From: Ophiocordyceps camponoti-saundersi (nom. inval.)
Lineage: Eukaryota; Ascomycota; Sordariomycetes; Hypocreales; Ophiocordycipitaceae
Assembly (NCBI GenBank): GCA_003339415.1
Contig: PDHQ01000010.1
Location: 310,740 to 374,739, forward strand
Direction: 5' to 3'
Length of the DNA: 64,000 bases
Part shown: positions 20,922 to 30,689 of the stretch, in pieces
How positions within the stretch are numbered: position 1 is the stretch's first letter
Layout: the number at the start of each line of letters is the position of its first letter
Made by a program: the position numbers and the translations under genes
The notes under the pieces: model-generated
Told to the model about the DNA's origin: nothing
What the model saw: only the letters and a program-made list of their open reading frames with translations
The model's database searches: none

Positions 20922-21203
20922 GTGTGTGTGTGTGTGTGTGACCTATTTTTTTTTAAAGCTATCGTCACTTTCTCTGCCGCCGCCCTCGCCGCCGCCGTCG
21001 CTACTCTCGGCGTCACGGCTGCCGGTGCCGGTGCCGCCGCCGTCACGATCGCTGCTGCCGTCGCTGCCTTCGGCGTCACGGCTGCCGCTACCGCCGCTAC
21101 GGCTCTTATAGAAAGTGGCGATAGCTTCAAAAAGCAGCTTAAGACGCGCTGGGGTAGGGCGGCGGTGGTGCTCCTACCTGAATTTGCTGTAACGGCTACT
21201 TAA
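20922..21203 (+). CDS. Ala-rich ORF with an internal 63-nt repeat, uncertain
   Basis: A 94-codon reading frame whose centre is almost all Ala, Val, Gly and Thr (for example LAAAVATLGVTAAGAGAAAV), then a basic tail (SFKKQLKTRWGRAAVV). A unit of about 29 nt (cgtcgct...cggcgtcacggctgccg) recurs 63 nt apart (20996-21024 and 21059-21087), keeping frame. There is no good upstream ATG: the first one lies in a GT dinucleotide run. It may be a fragment of a larger repetitive gene or element. No function can be assigned. Confidence 0.2.
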   Translation: MCVCVCDLFFFKAIVTFSAAALAAAVATLGVTAAGAGAAAVTIAAAVAAFGVTAAATAATALIESGDSFKKQLKTRWGRAAVVLLPEFAVTAT

Positions 21204-21352
21204 CGGCTACTTCGATACGTCTCTGCCGGGCCCGGCGAAAAAAATTTCCGACGAATTTGGATGCCTGCTAAGAAATCATGGATGCTTTTTAAAAGAGGCC
21301 TTATAAGCGCCGTACGGCTGCGCTGCTTGGTCAGGGGTCCGCCAAGTCCCCG

Positions 21353-21430
21353 TGCCGTTCGTCGGATTTGAACCGACTACCTCTTCAGAAAGAGGTCGTT
21401 CCAGGTGCGTGACCACGGGGCCAGAACGGC
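21353..21430 (-). other. tRNA-like element (decayed tRNA or SINE head)
   Basis: On the minus strand the 7-bp acceptor stem GCCGTTC/GAACGGC with discriminator A is perfect, the T-arm is perfect (GTCGG-TTCAAAT-CCGAC), and A-box (TGGCCCCGTGG) and B-box (GGTTCAAATCC) promoters are present. The anticodon-like hairpin ACCTC...GAGGT has an 8-nt loop (TTTCTGAA), the D-arm does not pair normally, and only one base separates that hairpin from the T-stem. Total length is 78 nt. It is therefore not a standard tRNA; a Gln(CTG)-like ancestor is possible. No T-run terminator follows within 50 nt. Confidence 0.5.
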
Positions 21431-22126
21431 GATGCTGATGATGACCTAGTCGGAGAGTCGATGAACGACGAACGGGGAGATACGACAAGATTTCAAAAAT
21501 ATATCGTCGCCAGTTGTCAGCAGGCAAGATAACAGGTTTGGGGGGGGGGGACAATGAGAAGAGAGTGAGATAAGTACGGGAGACATATCTATATAACGAG
21601 GAGAGCAAGGGAAGCCATCTTTGATGAGATGTCAAACGTGCATATTTCAACTGGTATAAGCTCGAAGTCTGTCAAACGTGCATTGATATCCCGTATTCCG
21701 TATAAGCTCGGAGAATGTCAAAGGCGGATGATTCATGACTCATAGAAGCTCAGAAAGTGGTCGATGAGATATGAATCTGCCAGCAGGGGAGGGGGAAAAG
21801 GTTGAAAAGGGGGGAAAGGGGGGACTCAAAAGGATGAAAGAGGGGAGTGGAGTGATGGGTAAAAAAAAAACAAAGTGACGAACAGTTGAGGCAGGCCTTT
21901 TTCCGGGTGAAGTCTTTGAAGAAGAAGAAGAAGAAGAAGAAGAAGCAGGGGAAGAAGAAGGGGAAGAAGACGACGGTAAAGCAAGTGAAGAAAAGGCCGG
22001 TCTTGAAAGACAAAGAATAGCATGTTGGAGAATGAGGATGGGAAACAAGAAAAAGAGTCAGTTTGACGAAGAAGCCCAGAGGGGGGGGAAGAGACAAGAT
22101 TAGAACGGACGAAACTGTACCGACGA

Positions 22127-22561
22127 TTATATCGCGGTGCAAGACGCCTTCTTCTTATCCTTTTCCTTGTCAGCGGCCTCGGTCTCGTTTCCCTCCCCTT
22201 TCTTCTTCTTCTTCTTATCCTTTTTCTTATCCTTGGCCTGCTGCTTCTCCAACTCCCTCTGAGCGGCTCTGGCGGACTCCTTTTCGGCGGCGGCCTCTCT
22301 GGCCTGCTGCTGCTGGAAGAGGTGAGTTTGGTAGTGGAGCTCACGACGCTGTTCGTTCCGGTGGAACTGCTCGTCTGAGAGGTGGCGGTCTGGGAATAGG
22401 GAGGAGGATGATGAGGCTTCGCGCCGGTGGCTTCGTGGGATGTGGTGATGTTGGTGGAGGGGCTTGTTGCAGGTGCAGGGCGAGCAGTAGTCGTGATCTC
22501 CTAGGTCGGGGGCTTGGCAGCAGGAGGGGCAGCAACCTCCTCCGGCGATGTAGTTGGACAT
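22127..22561 (-). CDS. Cys-rich, polybasic protein with C-terminal CaaX box
   Basis: A single-exon ORF of 144 aa; the ATG at 22561-22559 is preceded by nine A residues, an excellent yeast/fungal context. The N-terminus is cysteine-rich (GGGCCPSCCQAP, then YCSPCTCNKP), followed by a His run, a Ser run, a Glu/Gln/Arg-rich helix likely to be a coiled coil (about 65-110), a lysine block (DKKKDKKKKKKGEG) and the end CTAI, a CaaX-type prenylation motif. Lysine block plus CaaX is the plasma-membrane targeting layout of Ras-type proteins, and the CC pairs could be palmitoylated or bind zinc. No enzymatic domain is seen and I do not recognise the family. Confidence 0.65.
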   Translation of the reverse strand: MSNYIAGGGCCPSCCQAPDLGDHDYCSPCTCNKPLHQHHHIPRSHRREASSSSSLFPDRHLSDEQFHRNEQRRELHYQTHLFQQQQAREAAAEKESARAAQRELEKQQAKDKKKDKKKKKKGEGNETEAADKEKDKKKASCTAI

Positions 22562-24093
22562 TTTTTTTTCCTGGTATTGCCTTTTGCGCTGATAGTTTTT
22601 GAAGATGGTGATGGTGATGTTGTTGTTGTTGTTCTTGATGATGACGATGGTGGTGGTGAAGGTTTAGAGAAAGGTGGTTTTGAGGATGGGGTTTGAAAGA
22701 AGGGGTTGATGATTGATGGTTGATGTTTGATGATGGGGGTTGAAATGCGGGAGAGAGAGATAGAGAGGGTTCTCTTTAGACGGAGGGGGGGGGGGGGGGG
22801 GGATCTGCGGCTGTCAACTGGCTGCCAGCTGTCAACCCGATCAACCCCCCAAGTGATCAAACACCTGGTAGGGGTTTTTTTTTGTTTCGTTTCCCTTTGA
22901 GGGAGAAAGGGAAAGAAAGAGAATAAGAAACAGAAGCTATCTCTACAGCTGGAGAGGCGCAACCAAGAAGGGGGAGGGGGAAGATGGGGGATGAAGGGGG
23001 AAAAAGGAGAGCCGTTTTATATGTGTATGTGCTACCTCGATCAGACACACGTATATTCCGTACGCATCACATACATACATGCATATCTTCTTACATACAC
23101 GCACACATAATCCATCCATCCATCCATCCATTTCCATCCATCCATTTCCCTCCCCTCCTCTTTCTCTTCCTCTTCCTCTTCCTCTTCCTCCTCCTTTCCT
23201 CCTCCTCCTCCCAAATCCTCGTGCAACGGACGCACAGCCCATGCAACTGACCCCCTCCCTTTTACCCTGCCCAGTTTGCTCTTCGCCTCTTACCAGAACG
23301 GGAAGAAAGAGAAATTTCGTCGGGGAGGGAGATAGATGGAGGCGGGGGGGGGGTGACAGCCTATCTGCCCATCTGCCTGACCAGACCAGCTGTCGCCTCC
23401 GATGAAGCCTACCTACCACCTACCTCTGCCAGGTACCTATCTCTGCCTATCTCTGCCTCTCTCTACTACTACCCACCTATACTCGACATCTACATATACG
23501 ACTTCTCATAGACTGATACCTACTCACCTCCATCTCCCTACCTACCATCTACGGACACAATCTAGGTACCTACTTACCATTCAAAAAGGAAAAACACAAA
23601 GAGGGATCCCATAACAAACCACCCCCCAAATCTCCCCTTCACCTCCCTAAACCCCCATATCTGTGAACCCTTCCTTTGCTGCCACCCCCCTCCCCTCCCC
23701 CTTTTCCCCAAATCCCAGGCCTGACCTCTCTCTCTCCGCACACAGCACACAGCTGCGCCGTTGCATCATCCGTCCCCCCTCCCTCCCCTCTTGACGTGGC
23801 AGCCCATCGCTTCCCTCTCGGACGGTGTGTAACTTTCTTCCTTCTCCTTTCGCTGTCACAGACGTCACACCTTTGGGAGCTGCTGGCCCAAGCACCGGAA
23901 CAAGGGTGGGAAGGACGACAGGCTTTCTCCTCCATCAGCAGACACGTCAACTCTCTCCCTCGCTAAATCTCTTATTCTCTTCACACATCTCGACTTCTCC
24001 TCATCACTCCTCTTCCCCTCCGACCAAACAGAGTAGATACACCGTCACCATCAGGAGCAGGAAACAAAGAAAAAAAAATCTATAATCAACCAC

Positions 24094-24094
<1 letters not shown>
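22562..24094. other. Intergenic, low-complexity
   Basis: No gene seen. It contains a G run (22785-22802), a (CATC)n array near 23108-23150, a CTTCCT-rich tract near 23160-23215 and CCTACC-type repeats near 23405-23580. Confidence 0.6.
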
Positions 24095-24167
<73 letters not shown>

Positions 24168-24185
24168 ACCGAAAAACAATACGGT

Positions 24186-24219
<34 letters not shown>
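24095..24219 (+). repeat. Two long poly-C homopolymers just beyond the ACL2 stop
   Basis: An uninterrupted run of 73 C (24095-24167) and one of 33 C (24187-24219), separated by accgaaaaacaatacggta. In the sense of ACL2 they are G runs about 70-195 nt after the stop codon, in the expected 3' UTR or terminator region. Confidence 0.95.
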
Positions 24220-24287
24220 TTTTATCTCTCTCACCAGCCACCGAAACCCAACCCTCCTCACACCCCCCCTCAACCGCTTCGAGCCCC

Positions 24288-25818
24288 TTAACCCCTGAAT
24301 TCTTCCACCTTGCTCTCCTCCCACCTGCCCGGGATTAGGGCAAGCGGCACAATGCCCGAGACGTGCATCTCCGGCCCGAATATCTTGGCGTCCAACCCCA
24401 TCTCTTGCGTAGCCGCCTTCATGTTCTTCAGACCCTCCTGGAAGTTGGGTCCCGCGCGGCGCACCCAAATTTGCACCTTGTGCTCCTTGAGCTGGGTCGC
24501 GTGGTCGCGCAGGGCCCGGATCACGCCCTTGAACGTGCTGGCCACGTTGGTAAAGTTGGCGATGCCTCCGCCGATGAAGAGCACCTTGCCCTTGTCCGTC
24601 ATGGGCGCCCGGAGCATCAGATCCAGCACCGTCCGTGCGTAGTGGTACGTCTGCGACTCCGTCGGCGCCCCAGAGTACTCGCCGTAGTTGGCCAGCTCGT
24701 CGGCGAAACCGGCAGAGGCGATGGCGTCCGCGTACACCACCGACGCACCGCCGCCCGCCACCAGCGTCCAGATGCGTCCGTTGGGGTTGAGCACCGTCAA
24801 CTTGAGCGACGCTCCCGTCTTGGCGTCCAGGTCGGCAATGTACGCCTCCTCCTTGGACAGCTCGCGGCCAAAGGGGGCGGGGAACTCCATCGGAGGTCCG
24901 GCGTCGATGTTGACCTTTTCTCCGTTGACCGCCGCCACGTTGGTAAGGCCCAGCGCCGCGGGAGAGCGGGCAATGGCCCATTTGACGCCGCACTCAAAGT
25001 CGGCCGTCTGGTCCAGCTTGGCAGCCAGATCGAGGAAGTGCACGGCGGCCGACGTCTTGTCCTCATTGGGCATCACCACCAGCGGGTTGATCTCGAGGTA
25101 GGTGAATTGGCAGTCGACGTAGACGGCGTACAGCCTAGTGATGAAGTCAACGAGCACATTGTGCAAGCCCTTGGGCACTTTTTTGAGCAGTGCCGCCGCA
25201 ATTTCCTCGTTGGAGGGATACTGCGAGAGGTCGACGGGAATGGGAAGCTTCTCAGCCTTGGCATCGACGTCGCCGACATCAACGCCGCCCTCGTGCGTGA
25301 AGAGGATCCAATCACCCTGGGCCAAGTCAGAACGAATCCGGGGGAAAATGACCAAAAGGGGGAGTGACAAGTCATACATCTCGGACCGAGTTGATGTTAA
25401 TGTAGTACTCGGTATCCTGCGGGTGAGGCACAAATGGCTCGACGAGGAACTGCCTCAGCACGCCCGTCGTGTGCTCGACCTTTTGCTCTTTGCCAGCCCG
25501 CTCGGCAATCCACGCCTTTGCCTCGGCCCACGTCTTATTGAGGGCCAGGAGACCGCTCTTGCCTCGTCGCTTGATCAGCTGGTCCGGCTTGGCTACCAAC
25601 TTGGCGTCGGACTGGAGAAGCCAAGGATAGGTGACCTCGGCCTGGTTCAAGACGTCATCGACGCTGGCATCCTCTGGGAAATACAGAGAGGCCAGCCTCG
25701 GTGGCGGGTTGTGCTTGGTCGGACGAGGCAGCGGGCTGGGTTTGATGGTGGAAGCCCGAGTAAGGTGATAGTTGAGGATGGCTTTGCCGTCGGCCTCGAG
25801 GATTGACTTGGCGGACAT
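24288..25818 (-). CDS. ACL2: ATP-citrate lyase subunit 2 (ATP-grasp/citrate-binding half)
   Basis: Exons are 25818-25378 and 25316-24288 (intron 61 nt), giving 489 aa, normal for this subunit. It corresponds to the N-terminal half of animal ACLY: an ATP-grasp domain ([17 protein letters not shown], then YLEINPLVV) and the citrate-binding Rossmann part ([39 protein letters not shown]). With ACL1 it forms the cytosolic enzyme that makes acetyl-CoA and oxaloacetate from citrate, CoA and ATP, for lipids, sterols and histone acetylation. The start [15 protein letters not shown] matches known subunits. It is head-to-head with ACL1 over a 1.47-kb shared promoter. Long G runs occur downstream on its sense strand. 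Confidence 0.95.
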
Positions 25819-27285
25819 TTTGGGACGGGGGTTTCCTTTCTGTTCTTTCCTTCTCGATGGGAAGTCTTGAGATTTTTCGAAGACAGGAAGAGAGGTATGG
25901 AGAGAGGTATAGAGAGAGAGACACACAGAGATGAAGAGATAGAGAGATTGGAGGCAGAAGGACGAGATGCGTGAAGAGGAAAGGACGGAACGGATAGTGG
26001 TCTGTCTCTGACGAAGTTTTGGGAGGCCCCAACAAAGCTGGCCTGGAGCTTACCAGTGGTAGGTACAGGCGATTACATAGTACGGGCGAACGGAGGGCCC
26101 GGCAGATAGATTCCTGTCAGCTTCATGTATCGGTACCTCCTTCGTCCCTCCCCTCCTCCCCCCCTCCCCCCCCTTCTGGACGGCTTTGTTGAGAGTCTCC
26201 GCCAGTGCACGGCAGAAGGTCCCTTCGGGCCCGTTGTTAGCCTGAACAGTACAATGCAGTATGAGTACCTATGTAAGTGCCCTGGGAAGCGGGCTATCCT
26301 CGGGCTCACTCAGATGTCCGCCAGATGAGATGAGTGGGAAGCTCTCCGTCTCAGACCGGCGTCGACAAGGGCAAATTTCGGGCTCGCTCTCTATCCGTAT
26401 ATCTCTCTACCACGGACGTATGTATGTATATCTCTCTTCCTCCTCCCCCCCTCCTCCCCCTGTCTCCCTGCCTACTAGGAGATACCTATGCGTGTACATC
26501 CATACATGCAGATACAGCCAGATATAGCTCTCGTTGTGGCCAGCTAGCCTTTAGCTGCTGGCTTCTACCACTCAGTCTCGCCATGATCAGCATGCAAAAA
26601 GGGTCATGTACCTGTACCTTGCACAAGTGCCACTGCTACTATCAGGGTTCACCCGATCAATGGAACTCAACGCACCATCCATCCCTTTTCTCCCCCAACA
26701 TCCGTCGCCAGGTGGAGAGAGAGAGAGGCCAAGAGAAGAGGCTCCGAAAGTCAAGCTCGTCGTACATTTATGGCCAGATATACCAAGCCTGCAGGTACGG
26801 ATACTCCGTGCCCTTTTCCCCTTCCTCAGCGTTCCCGTAGGAATTCCGTCTCGTCTCGCTGCCCCCACCCGAGGTTGTAGGGTGCCGTCTCCCCTCCGGG
26901 CCCTCCCCCCCCAACCAACTAGCCCGCTGAGGCCCACTGGAAATTTTGGTGGTTCAATCAGCCCCGTCACAGCGGAGCTACCTCCCTCTCCCCTCCCCCT
27001 CTCCCAAAACTACCTCCTACTTGCTACCTTCAACCTACCACCAACCTACTACACACACCTCACTGTGAACCTCTGCGTCAAACAAGCTCCGTCTCTTCAT
27101 CCAAAGCTCCGTCGTCTCCGTTCGCTTCATTCCGCACTCCTCTCCTGCTCCCCCTGCTCTTGCTCCTTCTTCTCCCCCTCTCCTCCCCTCTTCCCTCCTC
27201 CTCCATCATCTTCCAGACTTGCATTGACCTCTCCAAACCTGCCAGCAGAGAACATCTCCTTTCATCTCCGTGCAGTAACCCAGCA
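25819..27285. promoter_or_regulatory. Shared divergent promoter of ACL2 and ACL1
   Basis: No coding sequence is recognised between the two start codons. The ACL1 side is a long CT-rich leader (about 26980-27280); the ACL2 side has GA-rich sequence, which is also pyrimidine-rich in its own sense. A common promoter would keep the two subunits in balance. Confidence 0.7.
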
Positions 27286-29342
27286 ATGGCTCAAGCCTCC
27301 AACACCAATGGCAACGGTGCCACAGGTCAGCTCTCTGCGAATGATAAAATCCAGCGGTTTGCTGCTCCCAGTCGTCCCTTGAGTCCGCTGCCTGCCCATG
27401 CTCTCTTCAACGACAAGACACGATGCTTCGTCTACGGCCTGCAGCCCCGTGCCGTTCAAGGCATGCTCGACTTCGACTTCATCTGCAAGCGTAAGACGCC
27501 CTCCGTTGCCGGCATCATCTACCCTTTCGGAGGCCAGTTCGTCAGCAAGATGTACTGGGGCACCAGCGAGACCCTGTTGCCCGTCTACCAGGAGGTCGAC
27601 AAGGCCATGGCCAAGCACCCTGACGTTGATGTCGTCGTCAACTTTGCCTCCTCCCGCAGCGTCTACAGTTCTACCATGGAGTTGATGGAGTACCCCCAGA
27701 TCAAGACCATCGCCATCATCGCCGAGGGCGTCCCGGAGCGAGTAAGCGTTTCCCTTTCCCCCATATCCCTTCAGTCGGTCAGCTTGGTTTGCTGACACGA
27801 GTCACCCATCAGCGAGCCCGTGAAATTGCCCACGTCGCCAAGAAGAAGCGCGTCACAATCATCGGCCCCGCCACCGTCGGCGGCATCAAGCCTGGCAGCT
27901 TCAAGATCGGCAACACCGGCGGCATGATGGACAATATTGTTGCTTCCAAGCTCTACCGCAAGGGTTCCGTTGCCTACGTCTCCAAGTCCGGTGGTATGTC
28001 TAACGAGCTCAACAACATCATCTCCCAAAACACCGACGGCGTCTACGAGGGCATCGCCATCGGTGGCGACAGGTATCCTGGCACCACCTTTGTCGACCAC
28101 ATGCTCCGCTTCCAGGCCGATCCCGACTGCAAGATCCTCGTCTTGCTAGGAGAGGTCGGAGGCGTTGAGGAGTACAAGGTCATCGATGCCGTCAAGCAGG
28201 GCATTATCAAGAAGCCCATCGTCGCCTGGGCCATCGGCACCTGCGCAAGCATGTTCAAGACCGAGGTTCAGTTCGGTCACGCCGGCTCCTTTGCCAACTC
28301 GCAGCTCGAGACGGCCGCCATGAAGAACAAGATGATGCGGGAGGCCGGCATCCACGTCCCCGATACCTTCGAGGACATGCCTGCCCTGCTCAAGGAGGTT
28401 TACCAGAAGCTGGTCAAGGAGGGTACCATCGTGCCTCAACCCGAGCCCGTCGTCCCCAAGATCCCCATCGACTACTCGTGGGCCCAGGAGCTCGGCCTAA
28501 TCCGCAAGCCGGCCGCCTTCATCTCCACCATCTCCGATGACCGTGGCCAGGAGCTGCTCTACGCCGGCATGCCCATCTCGGACGTCTTCAAAGAGGACAT
28601 TGGCATCGGCGGCGTCATGTCGCTTCTGTGGTTCCGCCGCCGCTTGCCCATCTACGCCTCCAAATTCCTGGAGATGGTACTCATGCTCACGGCCGACCAC
28701 GGTCCCGCCGTCTCGGGCGCCATGAACACCATCATCACCACCCGCGCCGGCAAGGACCTCATCAGCGCTCTCGTCTCGGGCCTGCTGACCATCGGCTCGC
28801 GCTTTGGCGGCGCCCTGGATGGAGCGGCCGAGGAGTTCACCCGTGCCTTTGACAAAAACCTGAGCCCGCGCGAGTTCGTCGACAGCATGCGTAAGGCCAA
28901 CAAGCTCATTCCGGGCATCGGCCACCGCGTCAAGTCGCGCAACAACCCGGATCTCCGGGTCGAGCTGGTCAAGGAGTACGTTCTGGCCAAGTTTCCCAGC
29001 CACAAGCTGCTCGACTACGCCCTGGCCGTCGAGACGGTGACGACGTCCAAGAAGGACAATCTGATTCTCAACGTCGACGGATGCATCGCCGTCTGCTTTG
29101 TCGACCTTCTCCGTAACTGCGGCGCCTTTTCGGCCGAGGAGGCGGAAGACTACATGCAAATGGGTGTGCTCAATGGTCTGTTCGTCCTCGGCCGCAGCAT
29201 CGGTCTCATCGCCCACTATCTCGACCAGAAGAGGCTGCGCACCGGTCTTTACCGCCATCCTTGGGACGACATCACCTACCTGCTGCCCAACCTCCGCGAC
29301 GGGCGGCCCGGTGCCGAGGGCCGTGTCGAGGTGCAGATGTGA
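27286..29342 (+). CDS. ACL1: ATP-citrate lyase subunit 1 (CoA-ligase/citrate-synthase-like half)
   Basis: Exons are 27286-27741 and 27813-29342 (intron 71 nt, GTAAGC...ATCAG), giving 661 aa. It corresponds to the C-terminal half of animal ACLY: a succinyl-CoA-synthetase-like CoA-binding part (residues about 50-330) with the phosphohistidine H308 in FGHAGS, and a citrate-synthase-like domain (from about 380) with the GIGHRV block that carries a catalytic histidine. The join EGVPER-RAREI matches the family. It works only with ACL2, its divergent neighbour. Codon use is strongly C-biased, as expected for a highly expressed gene. Confidence 0.95.
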
Positions 29343-29924
29343 GAGTGAAATATCTTTGTGTGTCCGCGTCGTTTTTCATCCCCCCCCCCCTCTTTTTACC
29401 CTTAAAATTGTTTACGCCGTGTGGAGGAAAACAGGAGATTTTGTACCAAGAGTTATCTAGACTTAGTGCTACGAGAAGGGCGCAATTTGATCGGTGACAT
29501 AGAGTTGTTGAAGTTGACGTGGTAGAATGTTAAATGGTAGACAGACCCGTTTAGGGTAGGTAGATTCCCTCAGACACGGCGACGAGGAATACACACTGCA
29601 GCACGTGACTATTCTACGGAGCACGGAGCACGGACAGCCGGACATACGACGAGGCAGAAGCTATCATTATCAATCTCTGTCAACGAGCTCGAATCGCAAC
29701 GACGAAATCTCCAGCTCAGTGGAGCCGAATAGCCGAAGCCTACAAGACCAGAAGAGGGACAATCAAATCTTCTTTCCTCCTCCACCGACTGGAACAAAGT
29801 GAGAAGGGTTAAGGTGGGGAGATGGAAGGATAGAAGACCCGCCGGCGATTCTCCCCCCCCCCCCCCCCCCAACCAAAACAGTCACGACACTTCTCTCTCT
29901 AAAAGAGAAAAAAAAAAACAAAGG
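29343..29924. other. Intergenic, 3' of ACL1 and promoter of uL30m
   Basis: No gene seen. It includes an 18-C homopolymer (29853-29870) and an A-rich leader directly before the uL30m start. Confidence 0.6.
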
Positions 29925-30188
29925 ATGAGCTTCTTCCGCATCACGCTCAACAGGTCAGGCATAGGCCTACCGGCTCGAACGCGCGGCGCGCTCTCAGCGC
30001 TGGGCCTCCGACGAAGGACGCAGACGGTCTTCAAGCCCGTTAACACGTCCGTTGCCGGCATGCTGATGAGGGTCAAGGAGCTGGTTAGCGTCGCGGAGGT
30101 GGATAGGCCGCTTTCCAAGGAGGAGGTTAGGAGGGAGCGGACGCCGGATAGGGGGTTTTTCGTCGAGACTTCTGTCAGGAGGCTGTAG
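29925..30188 (+). CDS. MRPL33: Mitochondrial large-subunit ribosomal protein uL30m (yeast Mrpl33 type)
   Basis: A single exon of 87 aa, the normal size. It begins directly with the conserved [21 protein letters not shown] and continues [15 protein letters not shown], then [18 protein letters not shown], the uL30 fold. No separate presequence is evident; fungal uL30m is often imported with an internal signal. The leader before the ATG is A-rich (aaaaaaacaaagg). Confidence 0.88.
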   Translation: MSFFRITLNRSGIGLPARTRGALSALGLRRRTQTVFKPVNTSVAGMLMRVKELVSVAEVDRPLSKEEVRRERTPDRGFFVETSVRRL

Positions 30189-30689
30189 CCTTTTTTTTTC
30201 TTTGATGGAGTGGTGATGGAGTGGTGCTTGTGTGGTTGTGGTTGAGGCTGAGGCTGAGGCTGAGGCTAAGGCTGAGGCTGATGGGGTGGGATATGGAGTC
30301 GCGGAGAGGTTTTACCTACACCTTCGGGAGAGAGTACAGATAGAGAGGCATCATTCATTGCATTAGCACAAGAAGAAACACATCAACCGCGCAGCACACA
30401 TTAATTGTCATTTCCCTCTCCGTCTCATCTGCCAAGTTGCCTTGTCTTCGCCCTTCCTCCCCCCTTCACCCTCTCCTAACGACGCACAAACAAACTCATC
30501 CTTCGCCGCGCTCCACTGCCGGGGAAAAGGAAAAAAAAAAAGAGAGAGAGAAATACACAAAAAAAGAAGAGGAAAAATAGGAGAAAAAGAAAAGAAGAAA
30601 CTGCCATCACCCCCAAGAGTCTCTCTCCCCTTCCATCCTTGCATCAAGAGTATGCATAGCTCAAGCCTGGCTCTTAGTCGTGCAGGTAC
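30189..30689. other. Intergenic between convergent uL30m and EAF3
   Basis: No gene seen. A (GAGGCT)n hexanucleotide repeat lies at about 30244-30280, and A-rich and GA-rich stretches follow. Confidence 0.6.

Larger units (their letters stand above)
20368..22126. other. Intergenic region with gene fragments and a tRNA-like element
   Basis: It starts with (GATT)5 next to the GH72 stop. It then holds the broken GH72 copy (20511-20719), a perfect AGGTCC-TTC-GGACCT hairpin near 20440-20455, an Ala-rich ORF (20922-21203) and a tRNA-like element (21353-21430). From 21440 to 22126 no gene is seen. Confidence 0.6.

Noticed and set aside
24363..25367. 334-codon plus ORF
   Set aside because: Antisense shadow of ACL2 caused by GC-rich third positions.
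28497..29258. 253-codon minus ORF
   Set aside because: Antisense shadow of ACL1.
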